Below, piece by piece: positions 48,820 through 59,116 of a stretch of DNA of 64,000 nt; position 1 is the stretch's first letter; each line of letters begins with the position of its first letter. The position numbers were made by a program, and so were the translations under genes. Below the pieces are notes generated by a model, which was not told the DNA's origin, did no database searches, and worked only from the letters and a program-made list of their open reading frames with translations. Location of the stretch: assembly GCA_025602915.1 (NCBI GenBank), contig JAHLJZ010000059.1:1-64000 (forward strand), in the 5' to 3' direction. Origin of the DNA: Paraphysoderma sedebokerense (Eukaryota; Blastocladiomycota; Physodermatomycetes; Physodermatales; Physodermataceae).

Positions 48820-49542
48820 TTAAAGATAATACCTCTCATTCCTACTCTCGATGGCGTTCGTATTGTTATATTCTGCCCTTTGAATCATTCCGGACTCCAT
48901 CTCTACATCCATTCCACAACTTCTCTCTTCCTGTCGCGCTTTGAGCCCCTCCAAGTATAATTTCTCCATAGAAGTCAGTTCGAATTGATTCGTGTATACC
49001 TGCTGCGGTGCAAATGGGGACGGGGATGCAAAGGTGTGTTGCTGTGCTTGCGACTGGCTTTGAGGTGAAGAGGAAGTCCACGAGTAAGAAAATTGGGTTG
49101 GGTCAGTCGATGGTAATATCTGCGGTTGCGTTGTGTGTTGAGCTTGATACGGATGAGGTTGAATTTGAGGTTGATTGTTGGAGTTGAGTTGAAAATGAGA
49201 TGTTTGGGAGTGGAGAGGAGTATTCTCTGCCACCCTCAACCCTTCAAAACGTCTCATTAAAGCAGTTTCTTCCGTTTCTCTTTCTTTTTCCTTTTGAACG
49301 GTGTAAGAATTGGAAACAACGTTAGAATTGAGGTGCCTCGTTCCATTTGCATTCAAATTACTGAGACCGCAATCACGGCAACCGTAAGCACATGAAAATG
49401 AAGGCGATGGATGCGACTGCATGGATAACTTTTCAAAGTTGGAGATTAAATGGGACTGCGGGTGTGCGAAGGTATGAGCGTAGACGGGGTCATTGAATTT
49501 GGAACCAGCGGGGGGACACCATTCGACCTTATATGTCGACAT
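48820..49542 (-). CDS. Orphan Gln/Ser-rich protein, 240 residues
   Basis: This is an intronless ORF. The start chosen is MSTYKVEWCPPAGSKFNDPV at 49542; an in-frame ATG at 49593 would add 17 hydrophobic residues that look like leader noise. The N-terminal 75 residues look structured and contain SCAYGCRDCGLSN, a compact CxxxCxxC that could bind a metal. The middle is low-complexity Gln/Ser/Pro. The C-terminus has ELTSMEKLYLEGLKARQEER, a predicted helix, and ends NERYYL. No domain is recognised. Composition suggests a nuclear or RNA-related regulatory protein, but that is only an impression. Confidence 0.55.
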   Translation of the reverse strand: MSTYKVEWCPPAGSKFNDPVYAHTFAHPQSHLISNFEKLSMQSHPSPSFSCAYGCRDCGLSNLNANGTRHLNSNVVSNSYTVQKEKERETEETALMRRFEGLRVAENTPLHSQTSHFQLNSNNQPQIQPHPYQAQHTTQPQILPSTDPTQFSYSWTSSSPQSQSQAQQHTFASPSPFAPQQVYTNQFELTSMEKLYLEGLKARQEERSCGMDVEMESGMIQRAEYNNTNAIESRNERYYL

Positions 49543-50298
49543 TTTGACGAGAGTTTGATGCAAAAAAATAATGTAATAAAGAGTAGAATTCAAAATTGTG
49601 TGGAGCGGAGGAGCGAATTTTGCACCGACAGAAATTCGAAATTGGACGCATCACGCAGAGTTCAGATGACCTGATTCATGACTTTTCTTAATTTTATTCA
49701 AAGTGGACTTTTCATTATTGCTACATTTCCGCATTTATTGGATGTAAATAGATAATGATAGGACATACTCATACATTGATACGCCAATTCAGCTTACAGC
49801 TTATCACACAAAGAAAAATAATACCAATTAATAATCGCAATAAATCGCAACTTCCAAAAATATTCTTTCATTTTGGCCAAGTCATTATTCACCGTTCTGA
49901 AAATTGGACTTAATGCCTGACTTCACAGTACCGTTGATGCATAGTTGCAAATATACACGATTTCGCGTATTCCCTCTAGGATTCCAAGTAAGAGCTTCCG
50001 CAGAAATCATTCAGCGTACAGACAATAATTTTCCAAATCATGTATATTTAATGAATTTATGAATCAGCAAATTTAAAAGTTGCCCGTGGGTTTCAAAGGA
50101 ATATAAGTGATGCAGTATGCCCAGCCTCATAGATGCAGCGAATGGCAACCTCCACTGACATCGATGACCTCTCTCTGCAAACTAGCGGCAACCCAACTGG
50201 TAAATATGTAAATAATATTTTGCTATCGGTATATAATAATAATGTAAAATATTTATTACATCGGTTGGTTTATTCGCAATGTCGTCCTCGTCGGTTAT
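49543..50298. other. Intergenic region
   Basis: 756 bp, AT-rich. A plus-strand ATG at 50133 opens a short Ser/Thr-rich frame (MQRMATSTDIDDLSLQTSGN) that ends antisense to the next gene, with no recognisable product. Otherwise no feature is seen. Confidence 0.4.
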
Positions 50299-51117
50299 TT
50301 AAGCCTTCACAGATCTTCCACCAGACTCCAACGCGGTACTTGAAGTAGGACCCTTCCCTCCTGTCCCAGTGGGGCGATTACTATCCTTCAACAAGGCTTC
50401 AAACACAGCTAAACTAAATGGAAGAATATACATTTGTAAACTGTATAGATGGTTTGAAACTGAGAAATCATATAAGAAATAGTTGTACAAGTTAATTGTG
50501 ACGATGACGACCGAAACCAGGCAGGCCTGTACCACCATGTATTTAAAGAATTGGAGGGCCTTTGCCGATTTAAAAAATCCATCGGCACCAGTCTGAGTCG
50601 CTTGAGTGGGGGATATTTCCATTTTAACGATTTTCGCTGTACTGGCAATAATTAGCAGTTCCAGGATTAAGGTAAATACAAGGTCCAAAATAAAACCATA
50701 ATCGGGGATGACGACAGATGGAAATCCAGTAGCATTTATGTAGCGCTTTACTGTGGCGAACCAAAAAATCAAGATGGTAGCGTACATCATCAACGCAGTT
50801 CCACCAGCTGCTAAGCAGAGCCTTCTTTCACTCTCGGAAATTGAAATTTTGTGGAGAATTTTGAAAATATACACGGCGCGTATTATAAAACTAACATACC
50901 AACACAACGTTAAACTGAGGTGTTGGAATATGAGACCGGATTCATTAGCTGGAAAAGCTTTGATGAGCTCTCCCATGATGGCGATAGTAGCGGTAAGTGC
51001 GCAAGCAACTCGCAACCCGTTAAAAAGATGCGGTTGTACATATGCCTTCTTGCATGCTGAAATTACAAGGTTGAAGCTATTGCTGAATATGAGCGTTTGA
51101 ATAACTTGGTAAACCAT
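50299..51117 (-). CDS. Orphan multi-pass membrane protein, about seven helices
   Basis: This single-exon ORF of 272 residues has about seven hydrophobic segments: near residues 1-20, 33-50, 65-90, 103-122, 140-165, 190-212 and 220-242. The loops include HKISISESERRLC and a polar MEISPTQATQTGADGFFKSA. The C-terminal tail RPTGTGGKGPTSS is Gly/Ser/Thr-rich and probably cytosolic. The topology resembles a 7TM receptor, but no retinal lysine, DRY or other GPCR signature is evident, and I do not recognise the family. It begins MVYQVIQTLIFSNSFNLV without a cleavable signal. Confidence 0.65.
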   Translation of the reverse strand: MVYQVIQTLIFSNSFNLVISACKKAYVQPHLFNGLRVACALTATIAIMGELIKAFPANESGLIFQHLSLTLCWYVSFIIRAVYIFKILHKISISESERRLCLAAGGTALMMYATILIFWFATVKRYINATGFPSVVIPDYGFILDLVFTLILELLIIASTAKIVKMEISPTQATQTGADGFFKSAKALQFFKYMVVQACLVSVVIVTINLYNYFLYDFSVSNHLYSLQMYILPFSLAVFEALLKDSNRPTGTGGKGPTSSTALESGGRSVKA

Positions 51118-52027
51118 ATCTCTGTTGAAATGTTGTATTCGGTTGCTTCGTTTGCTGCAAAGCTATGAGTGTACATTGCGTCCTTTTATCACCGACAACC
51201 ACAGGGCTATTCGCACCCCACCCGTACAGACCCCTGAAACCGACAGCCACAGTTTCCGAGCAGAAAACGTAATGGAGAATATGTCATGAATAGCACATCT
51301 ATGTGTCTTGACTTTCTCCGAGTCTGGCTACGTCATTCCTGTATTATCGTACAGTTATTGCTGAAGTTTGGTGCGCGGACTATTCCCCTTAGCCCCTTGA
51401 CGGCCCGGAAAATCCCATTGAAAATTGTTCGGGAAAGTGTCGAAAGAACGAGGCGGGTTATCGGTAGCATTCCAATAGCTCATTTCAATCATTCATTCGT
51501 TATCCCTGTCTTCGTGGTCCTGAAGTCTGGGTCCTGGAGGGAACTCGTGAGTGCCTTCGACAATGCGTCACTACTGGGGCGGCACATCCAATGTTTTGCC
51601 AAGAAAATTTCATCCAACCTTGTCTGTATTATCCGTAAGCGAGAAGTAACAGATATGCGTTAATTATAAACAGTTCTTTGACTTGCTATCCTTAGCTTCC
51701 ACCGTACGGTGCTCACTAGAACATTTTGCTCTGTAAATACAACGGTCCTTCGTGAGCGCCATAACAGTTTCCAACGTCGCAGTTTTTGTCATATAATATT
51801 GTATTGCTTCCTACACCTTCTAACGTGACTAAGCATAGAGTTTTCATAAGGCATATGAAATGATATTTCTCTCATATAACATGTCATTCTCACTTTTACT
51901 CGGTCATGTTGCGATGACGCGGCTTGACATCATGAGATTTGACCGGCAACATTCATGGTGGCAAGATTTGAATATTTCCTGCAGAAACCTGCTCCTATAT
52001 CTGTACAAAACAATTACGACTCCCAAA
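51118..52027. other. Intergenic region between the 7TM orphan and ATG5
   Basis: 910 bp. Plus-strand ORFs of 125 residues (51286-51663) and 108 residues (51860-52186, running into the ATG5 last exon on the other strand) lack domains and splice support. I interpret this as the upstream region of the 7TM gene plus the ATG5 3' end. Confidence 0.4.
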
Positions 52028-53466
52028 TCACAGCGTAACGACTACGTGGACCCAATTATCGGGATACCAAAGCGATTTATATATCCAATCGACAGTGGTG
52101 TCTGTCGGCATGTCTATCCCATGAATTCTTATTGCAGCTTCAAGTATGTTTTGAAAAGGCATAGCCAGAGACAGATATTCCTGTAGAGTAAGCGGTTTAT
52201 CTGAAACACCACGAGCAAGATGGAAGGCGAATACAAAATGATAGAAGTAGAATTAACTCAGCAGAGCATAATGAGTGAATGAAGTACCAAAAGTCAGGCC
52301 TACCTTGTCCCTCTTTCAGAATCCCAATTGGCTCCTGCACAACTGTATATTGAAGCTGATTGTTCTCTTTTTGTCGCTCACGAGAGCACAAGTATAATCG
52401 TATCGGCAGTGACTTAATGCTCTTAAGATCCTCCGGCACAAGCGTTTTATTGACTTTCTGAAAGTTGGTAAATGAATCTGTGATTGTGCGTTAGAAATTG
52501 TGAATTAAACCAAGAACACATTATAACGAGAACAGGGGAGTTGTCAGTGACAAAGAGAGGAAAACCTACGAGTTCGAAATGATTCCCAAAGTTGAAGTTG
52601 ATCGGACTTCGATAGTCCCATGATTGTTTTTGTTGAACCGTGTCGCATGTAGTCCGCCTTGTAACAGAGAACGTTAGAATTATACAACCCAAATTTCTCC
52701 CAACCAAGACATCAGTCAAAAACATGTATGATGGCATAACTACGTACTTCTTTCAGCATCGACATAAAAAAATCTTGAACAGTATCTGAATTTTGAACCT
52801 TAAGGAGTTTATCATTCGGGAAATTTTGAAAATGGACAGTTAATTTCCACGGCAGAGAAACAGCTGGAGTAAGACCAGCTGCTGGGAACTGGGAAGATTG
52901 AGGCGATTTGGAAGGTGACGAAGATATGGATGAAGTTGCTGCGAAAAGATCATATAGCAAGCCGATTGGATAATGCCTAGGGAGAAGCAGGGATTAAGGA
53001 GAGCAAAGTTAGGGAAGTAATCCGGGTACCCAAGGCGTAATTGATAGTTACGTAACTATCGACGAATAAAAAAGAATCAGTAGTGTAGCAATTACCATTT
53101 TAAGGGCACCCCGTTATATTCGTACCATATTTCAGACTCATCGCCAACTGTTAATAGAGATATGCTTTGCTCGACAAAGAATTTCTGAATCGTTGGCGTG
53201 TGGAGGGAAAGATAAGAGCATCGTGGTAGCATTAACTATTTTGAGAGAGTTTGTTGGCATATGAGCATATCGCATATAAATACGGAGAGATGATGCTATA
53301 TTGAATGAGCTAGTTATTGATACGCCATACTTACATAAAGTGAATCTGAAGGTTTGAGGCCGATATTGCCCGCTTCGACAGGATCAAGGGAAAAGTGAAT
53401 TGGAAGTTGGCCCTCCCATATCGAGAGAAGAAAGTCATCGTCGACATTTCCTATAGTCGATGTCAT
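52028..53466 (-). CDS. ATG5: Autophagy protein ATG5
   Basis: ATG5 is conjugated to ATG12 and, with ATG16, forms the E3-like complex that lipidates ATG8 on the phagophore. Six exons: 53335-53466, 53096-53184, 52748-52976, 52570-52657, 52304-52477 and 52028-52200, 294 residues with phases closing. Motifs are LLSIWEGQLPIHFSLDP at the N-terminus, [20 protein letters not shown] followed by YDL, SLPWKLTVHFQNFP, and FFMSMLKEADYMRHGSTKTI containing Lys149, the expected ATG12 acceptor. Then come LSKSDQLQLWESF, IKSLPIRLYLC, and the C-terminal ubiquitin-fold end IRIHGIDMPTDTTVDWIYKS with YPDNWVHV. The conserved APRxSYLPL-type segment after the N-terminal helix is missing from this model, so a further exon in intron 1 (53185-53334) is possible. 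Intron 3 falls exactly after Lys149-Glu150. Confidence 0.92.
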
Positions 53467-53828
53467 GTCGCTAACGATGTGCTGTGTTGTGGAAAGAGGA
53501 ATCGAATTCAAATGCGATATCGTTTCGGACTGCAAGACTACAATGAAGATGTCAGTATTAACAAAGACAAAATTATTGGCCCTCATAATTGAGATCTCAT
53601 TTGTATCGGAGAGCAATGTCATTTGTACTTACATCTGATACGAAAATAAACAAGTATTGAAAGCTCGTCGAATGGAATAAAGTCGAGTTTGCAATTCTTA
53701 GATTTCGTTGCGATCTCGGACTTTGGACAAATTGTATTCTTATCTTGACATCAACTCTGGACCTCGTCATTTGAGCCTACAATACTTTCTGTATTCGCAC
53801 ATAATCAAGCCTTGTCACTCAGTATATT
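53467..53828. promoter_or_regulatory. Divergent upstream region ATG5/cactin
   Basis: 362 bp between divergent starts, AT-rich. An in-frame upstream ATG for ATG5 at 53622 would extend its N-terminus by 52 residues, but the family start (short leader before the IWEG motif) favours 53466. Confidence 0.4.
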
Positions 53829-56394
53829 ATGGGTAAACGAAAGCACAAGAAAAGACATTCATCGTCCTCTGATTCAGAGGCCGATTCTGCTCGGTCATCC
53901 GACGACAGGAAATCAAGAAAGGAAAAGAAAAGAAAAAGGTACTATTTTCTTGGAATGAATGCATTGAAAGGTGCAATCCTTCCTTTAGGCTACATTTCGT
54001 ATGATTTACGGACTATTTATTCGTTCGTTCATCATTGGTAATTCGTTACTGTCCAACAATACTCAACTCTTGTTTATTTATTCTTCCTGTTCGAATCGAA
54101 TAGCAGTAATGGAGAGTCATCTGAAGACAGACGTAGGCGAAAAGAAGAGAAAAGAGTAATGATTCCTTTATTACTTTAACTCCTCGTAGATTTATCGCAC
54201 TTAACATCTTTAAATTCTCTCCTTCATGACAGAAACGAAAAGAGGAGTTATCCACAACTATTGCGTTAATGGGGTATTCTGAGGCAGATAATCCATTTGG
54301 CGATGCCAATCTGGGTCAAAAATTTGTATGGCATAAGAAGAAAGAAAGGGAAAAGAAAAAAGGGGTCACTGATGAAGAACAGAGACACAAGGAAATGACG
54401 AATAAAGAAATCACTCAGGTGAAGTTGATTTCTGCGTGAAATAGAAATACAAATTATCCGATCGAGTACTAAACGAATTCATATTGGATTAGGCCGAATT
54501 GGATAAACTTCAGCGACGTCGAAAGGAAAGAGAAGCAGAACTTCAACTCCGAGAGGAGGAAAAGGTAAAGTTCATTGTGTTAACATTCTTGTTTTGCAAA
54601 CTTGCACAGGATGATTATGGTCTCTATTCACACTCTGTACAATTCTTTAGCTTCGAATGCAAAGAGAAGCAGATCGAGCAGCCCTTGGAGACTGGGAAGC
54701 CAGAGAAGATGAGTTTCATTTGGAACAGGCAAAGCGAAGAGCCGAAATTAGGATCAAAGAAGGCCGCGCTAAACCTATCGACGTTTTGGCGATTAATATG
54801 CAGCTTGCCGAAAATCCTGAAATGTTAGATCAGGGGTTTGAAGTTGATACTGACGAACCCTATTTGTTGTTTGAGGTTGGTGATTTTGCTGCATGCTTGA
54901 CTGAAGATATGACAGATGTATGTGACTTATTGACGGTTGCAATTTAATAGGAATTGTCATTACCTGACGTACAAGAATTGCACAAAGATATTCAGATGTA
55001 TCTGGCATTAGAGAAAAACCCTGATACTGTACAATTTTGGGAGGTTAGCGTCGGTTTCCTCTTCTAATCGCTCACACTATACTCTGACATTTTTTTCGTT
55101 TCTGATTCGCGTATATTTGTAATCTGGGAAAATTACATTTTTAATGAAGGCACTTCTCGTCGTTGCGGATTCTTACCTCTCCAAACTGACGTCTGATTCC
55201 TCGGCCACGGAATCCGGCGTTTCGGAAGCAGTTCACCAAGATATCGATAAAATGTTGTCTGACAAAACATATGATCAGCTATCTGTTCTGCAAGAACAGA
55301 TTACGAATAAATTGAAAAGTGGCGGTCCCGTGGACGTTGAATATTGGGAAACGTTGTTAAAAGCATTGACAGTTTGGAAAGCGAAGGTTCGTTGCTATTC
55401 AATTGTTGTTCTTCCCGTTATATTGACAATTGCTGATTGACCGCGAATTGACGAATTCTAGGCTCGATTGCGTGCGATGCATCAAGAAATGTTGCGTACT
55501 CGACTTGAACAGCTACGGCTTAAGCGAGAACGAGAACACGAGGAAGCCGTCGAGAAAGGCAAGGATAAAGCAGATGAAGGTGAAGAGGCCGAACGAACCA
55601 AAAAGGTAATAAGTTTAAAGGATGCATGGAAAAGGAGAGAAGAAGAAAAAAGCGACGTCGTTAATGACGAGACGGTTTGTACTCTTATGTCAATTGGTGC
55701 TTAACCTGTTTTGGCTCTAACCGAACTACTCGTTATTCTTCGCAGTTGTATCAGCATGAAATGCGCAAGGGATTTGAAGAAGATGAAGAGATATTTCAAG
55801 AAGAAATGGCTTTGGCGTCGAAGGTTTGTGTTTCGATTTTTTTTATCAACGTTAGTTCTCTGAATTAAACCACCTGAATTATTTCATATTTAAATGCGGT
55901 CATTGGCTTGATCTGCTGCTCGACAGAATTACAATTGGTCCGATAAGTATCGACCTCGTAAACCACGATACTTCAACCGAGTTCACACCGGTTTCGAATG
56001 GAACAAATATAATCAAACCCATTATGATCCCGACAATCCACCGCCAAAAGTCGTACAAGGGTATAAGTTCAATATTTTCTATCCCGATCTTATTGATAAA
56101 ACGAAGGCTCCGACATATAAAATAATCAAAGATCCAAATGATCCGGATACCGTTATCATAAAATTTATTGCTGGTCCGCCGTATGAAGATGTTGCTTTCA
56201 GAATCGTCAATAAGGAATGGGAAATGAGTCACAGGAAAGGGTTCAAATGTGTATTTGACCGAGGTGTCCTACAGTTACATCTCAACTTCAAGAGGTTTGC
56301 AATGACATCCTCTCATCCCCATCGTCTGTGCGGTGCAGATATTCACCCAATAACTTTGACTTTTTTAATCTGTAGATTCTGGTATCGACGATAA
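53829..56394 (+). CDS. CACTIN: Cactin (splicing-associated protein)
   Basis: Cactin is a conserved nuclear protein tied to spliceosome function and telomere or NF-kB-related phenotypes in other eukaryotes. Eleven exons: 53829-53938, 54104-54155, 54233-54418, 54493-54564, 54651-54875, 54951-55043, 55150-55386, 55462-55674, 55746-55823, 55927-56294 and 56376-56394, 550 residues. The Arg/Ser/Lys-rich N-terminus (MGKRKHKKRHSSSSDSEADS) leads to MGYSEADNPFGDANLGQKFV and a charged helical middle. That middle includes ELHKDIQMYLALEKNPDTVQ followed by FWE, and YQHEMRKGFEEDEEIFQEEM. The diagnostic C-terminal domain (423-550) starts NYNWSDKYRPRKPRYFNRVH and ends LQLHLNFKRFWYRR. The last exon has only 19 coding nucleotides. 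The N-terminal region is somewhat shorter than in animals. Confidence 0.94.
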
Positions 56395-57049
56395 GATCGC
56401 TTTCGGATTCATCAAACCATGATATGTATTATGAATTATACTATTCCAATAGGTCTCCGCTGTATTATTGCGAAACTTTTGCTTCAGGTAGATGTGCACA
56501 TCATTGCAACAAATAAAATAAAGTCAAAGGACACAATTTTCATGATTGCGGTCGTTTTGGATTATACGGATCCTATTCCTTTCCAATATTATTTGAAACC
56601 TTATAGCTACGGTTTGCTGAGCGCGAACGCATTTTGGAAAGTGGCTGGCTTCATTCATAAAATAGAGTGATCTACTAAAAGTTGCTATTTCCAAGTCAAT
56701 GATGATAGACACCGAAAGTCGTCAAATGGTCGATATCCATTATAACGAGGAATATGTTCACTACATATATTTCATCAGTTTCTTCATAATTGTATCAGAA
56801 AAAACAATGTATCTATTCTTACGGGCAGATATCATATCAAATTTTGCGATGCTGGGGCATCAATATTGGCGCTTTCTATCAGCCTGGCTCATTCGTGCCA
56901 GCGAACATGTATTAGCATGCAACGATTATTTCACTCAAAATTTGATCAGCTCAACGACAACGATTTCCAATTCTGGTACAATACAACACATTCGACCACC
57001 ATTCAGATACATACATTTTTCTTTCTCATCTAGTTTTGGTCAATTCAGT
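56395..57049. other. Intergenic region upstream of CYB5D1
   Basis: 655 bp of AT-rich DNA. The frame of CYB5D1 stays open back to an ATG at 56699, but the extension (hydrophobic, no domain) has no counterpart in the family, so it is treated as 5' UTR and promoter. Confidence 0.4.
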
Positions 57050-58054
57050 ATGCCTGTTTCAGAGACGACGGAAAGTAATAATTCAGTAGAAAATTCTCCT
57101 GGTCTGCAGCAAAAGTTAAAATATTTTACACCAACTGATGTTGCGAAACATGATAACGAAAAAGACTGTTGGTTGAGTTGGCTGGGAAATGTTTATAACT
57201 TAACGGGCCTTATACAGGAATATAAGAGTAAGTGGTGATAATTCTTTGAGCGATAGACTTTGATAATGATTTTGGATTTGCAAATCACTATAATTCATTC
57301 AGATGCTCGAATGCATTTCTTGATTTTTTATTCTTGCTGTTACATCTTTATGCAATGGTATAATTAACGATAATTATTGCGTTTTGAACAGATGACAGTA
57401 AATTATTAATTCCGATCATACGAAATGCGGGCAAAGACATTTCACATTGGTTTGATCCCAAAACTGGAAATGTAAATCAATTTATGAAATCTGTATTTAT
57501 GTGATTTGGCTAAGCATTCATTTTTAGGTCAAATCATTTATTGACCCTGTAACGAATTGTTCAATGCCATTCACACCTGACGGTCGATTTGTTCAGATTC
57601 CACCTGCCGAACCTCGGGATGACTTTAATATGGATCAATTGAATAATCCATGGTGGATGGATATCCAAAAGAAATACTGGGTAGGAAAATTAAGTGCTAA
57701 CTCCCGAAAAATCAAAATTGTGAATACTTTGACAAAGGATGAGCATGTGATTGAGGTATGATCAAAATTTTAATTGTCAGCCACCTGCTCTAATTGGGTA
57801 ACAAGGTTTTGTTCCAATTATAGATCTGCTCCGAAGAAAACCTTTTGGCAGTTCAAGAAAAATTTCTTACTTACAACGCCCATGCTAAAGGATATATGTG
57901 GAAGAGGCTAGGGAAATTACTCGACATGGACCTCACCTTAGAAGAGAATGAAATAGTGAATGAATCAGATGAGTTTATCAAATTGGAAATGAATGATGAA
58001 GAATGGCTACCAGTGATTCACTTGTATTTTACAGATGACTTGACCGTAGCCTGA
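57050..58054 (+). CDS. CYB5D1: Cytochrome b5 domain-containing protein 1 (axonemal)
   Basis: CYB5D1 is associated with radial spokes of motile cilia and is found in flagellated lineages. Four exons: 57050-57227, 57392-57471, 57528-57755 and 57824-58054, 238 residues against about 228 in human. The b5-like domain begins KYFTPTDVAKHDNEKDCWLS and WLGNVYNLT. The usual HPGG heme loop is absent, as in the family, while GKDISHWFDPKTGN keeps one histidine. Next come IDPVTNCSMPFTPDGRFVQI, NPWWMDIQKKYWVGKLSANS, KIVNTLTKDEHVIEI, YNAHAKGYMWKRLGKLLDMD and LTLEENEI. The protein ends LYFTDDLTVA, nearly the same as the human end. The start at 57050 (MPVSETTESN) is the nearest in-frame ATG to the domain. Confidence 0.92.
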
Positions 58055-59116
58055 TTGCTATCATTGTGTTAGATGTTCAGTCATATTTTTCTTTGAGCGG
58101 AATTTTAGATGCAGACCGATAATTATATTGATCCGTCAAACATTAAACTGATACTTCCGTGCGTCCGAAGGGACTTCCCGGGAAGAGTGTTTATCAAAGG
58201 AATAAATTTATTTGGTTCATGCCACTGAGGCGGACTATCATGATATGGACAGAAATAGATCCGACTTTTTATCGAAATCAATGGATTGGCGTCGCATCTG
58301 CACATGTCGCCACTGATATTCTCACCTTTGTTTTCCGAATTTTGTTGATGGACGATAAGCATATCTTAATCACGTCATCCAATTGCAGCGACAGTTCAGA
58401 CCAGAACGTGGACAGCACAAGGATCTCCATCGATGCAATTTACAATGAAGGAAGTTGTTCCAAAATCGATGGATTGCCAGTTAGTTGTGGTAGGAAAAAG
58501 CGTTGCTCGCCGTAGCAAAACGGGTGCATTGTTCAATGGAACGGATCAACGGAATAAGCGGTATCGGGAACAATCTCGGCAACTCCGCAATCATCCCTTA
58601 TCCCGAAGTGAAGATTTTTTACATACCTTAATTCTAGACATATAAGTGATCAATCGTGCATTTCTCCCTGTCGTTGCATCTTTTCGCTTGTCCGTTACAT
58701 TCGCTGCTTTGTTCCAGCGCTGATCAGGCAATAATTAACTATCAGCATACTTACGACAAAATCTGACGAAAAAAGCACAAAAATTTGTCATTTGCACATT
58801 GCACAAGGTACGGAGATTTTGCAGCAAATCCGGTCATAGCTTCTTCCAATTGGGACGGCCCGAGTGAGAGTTTAATCACACCCCGTCGCCCGCTCGTCGA
58901 TTGGCCGGCGAACGCTCAAACTTTCTGGAGTCTGCTAAATGAGTGCTATTTTTATTCTTTTGCAATTCTAGAAGAAATCATTTATCCAAACCCGCAGTGC
59001 AGTTAGTTTATTGTAGATTACCCTTTGCAGTGTTTGCCCAGATTGTACTTTCGCATTAAGTGGTGTCGGATACTCTTTCAACGACATTGGCCGACCGTAG
59101 TTTGACTGAACGAGGG
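58055..59116. promoter_or_regulatory. Upstream region of acetyl-CoA carboxylase
   Basis: 1.06 kb between co-directional genes. Overlapping plus-strand ORFs (58159-58515, 58433-58645) have no recognisable domain. The 5' UTR of ACC1 may be spliced here, because an acceptor-like TTAAG precedes the open frame at about 59059. No named element is seen. Confidence 0.4.

Noticed and set aside
51286-51663. 125-residue plus-strand ORF upstream of the 7TM or ATG5 genes
   Set aside because: No recognisable domain or splice support, and composition like random frame.
51860-52186. 108-residue plus-strand ORF
   Set aside because: It overlaps the last ATG5 exon antisense; the ATG5 reading is strongly supported by YPDNWVHV and other motifs.
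56699-57049. In-frame N-terminal extension of CYB5D1
   Set aside because: Hydrophobic, without counterpart in the family; the ATG at 57050 gives the expected length.
58159-58645. Overlapping plus-strand ORFs between CYB5D1 and ACC1
   Set aside because: No domain and no convincing splice joins; may be part of the ACC1 upstream region.
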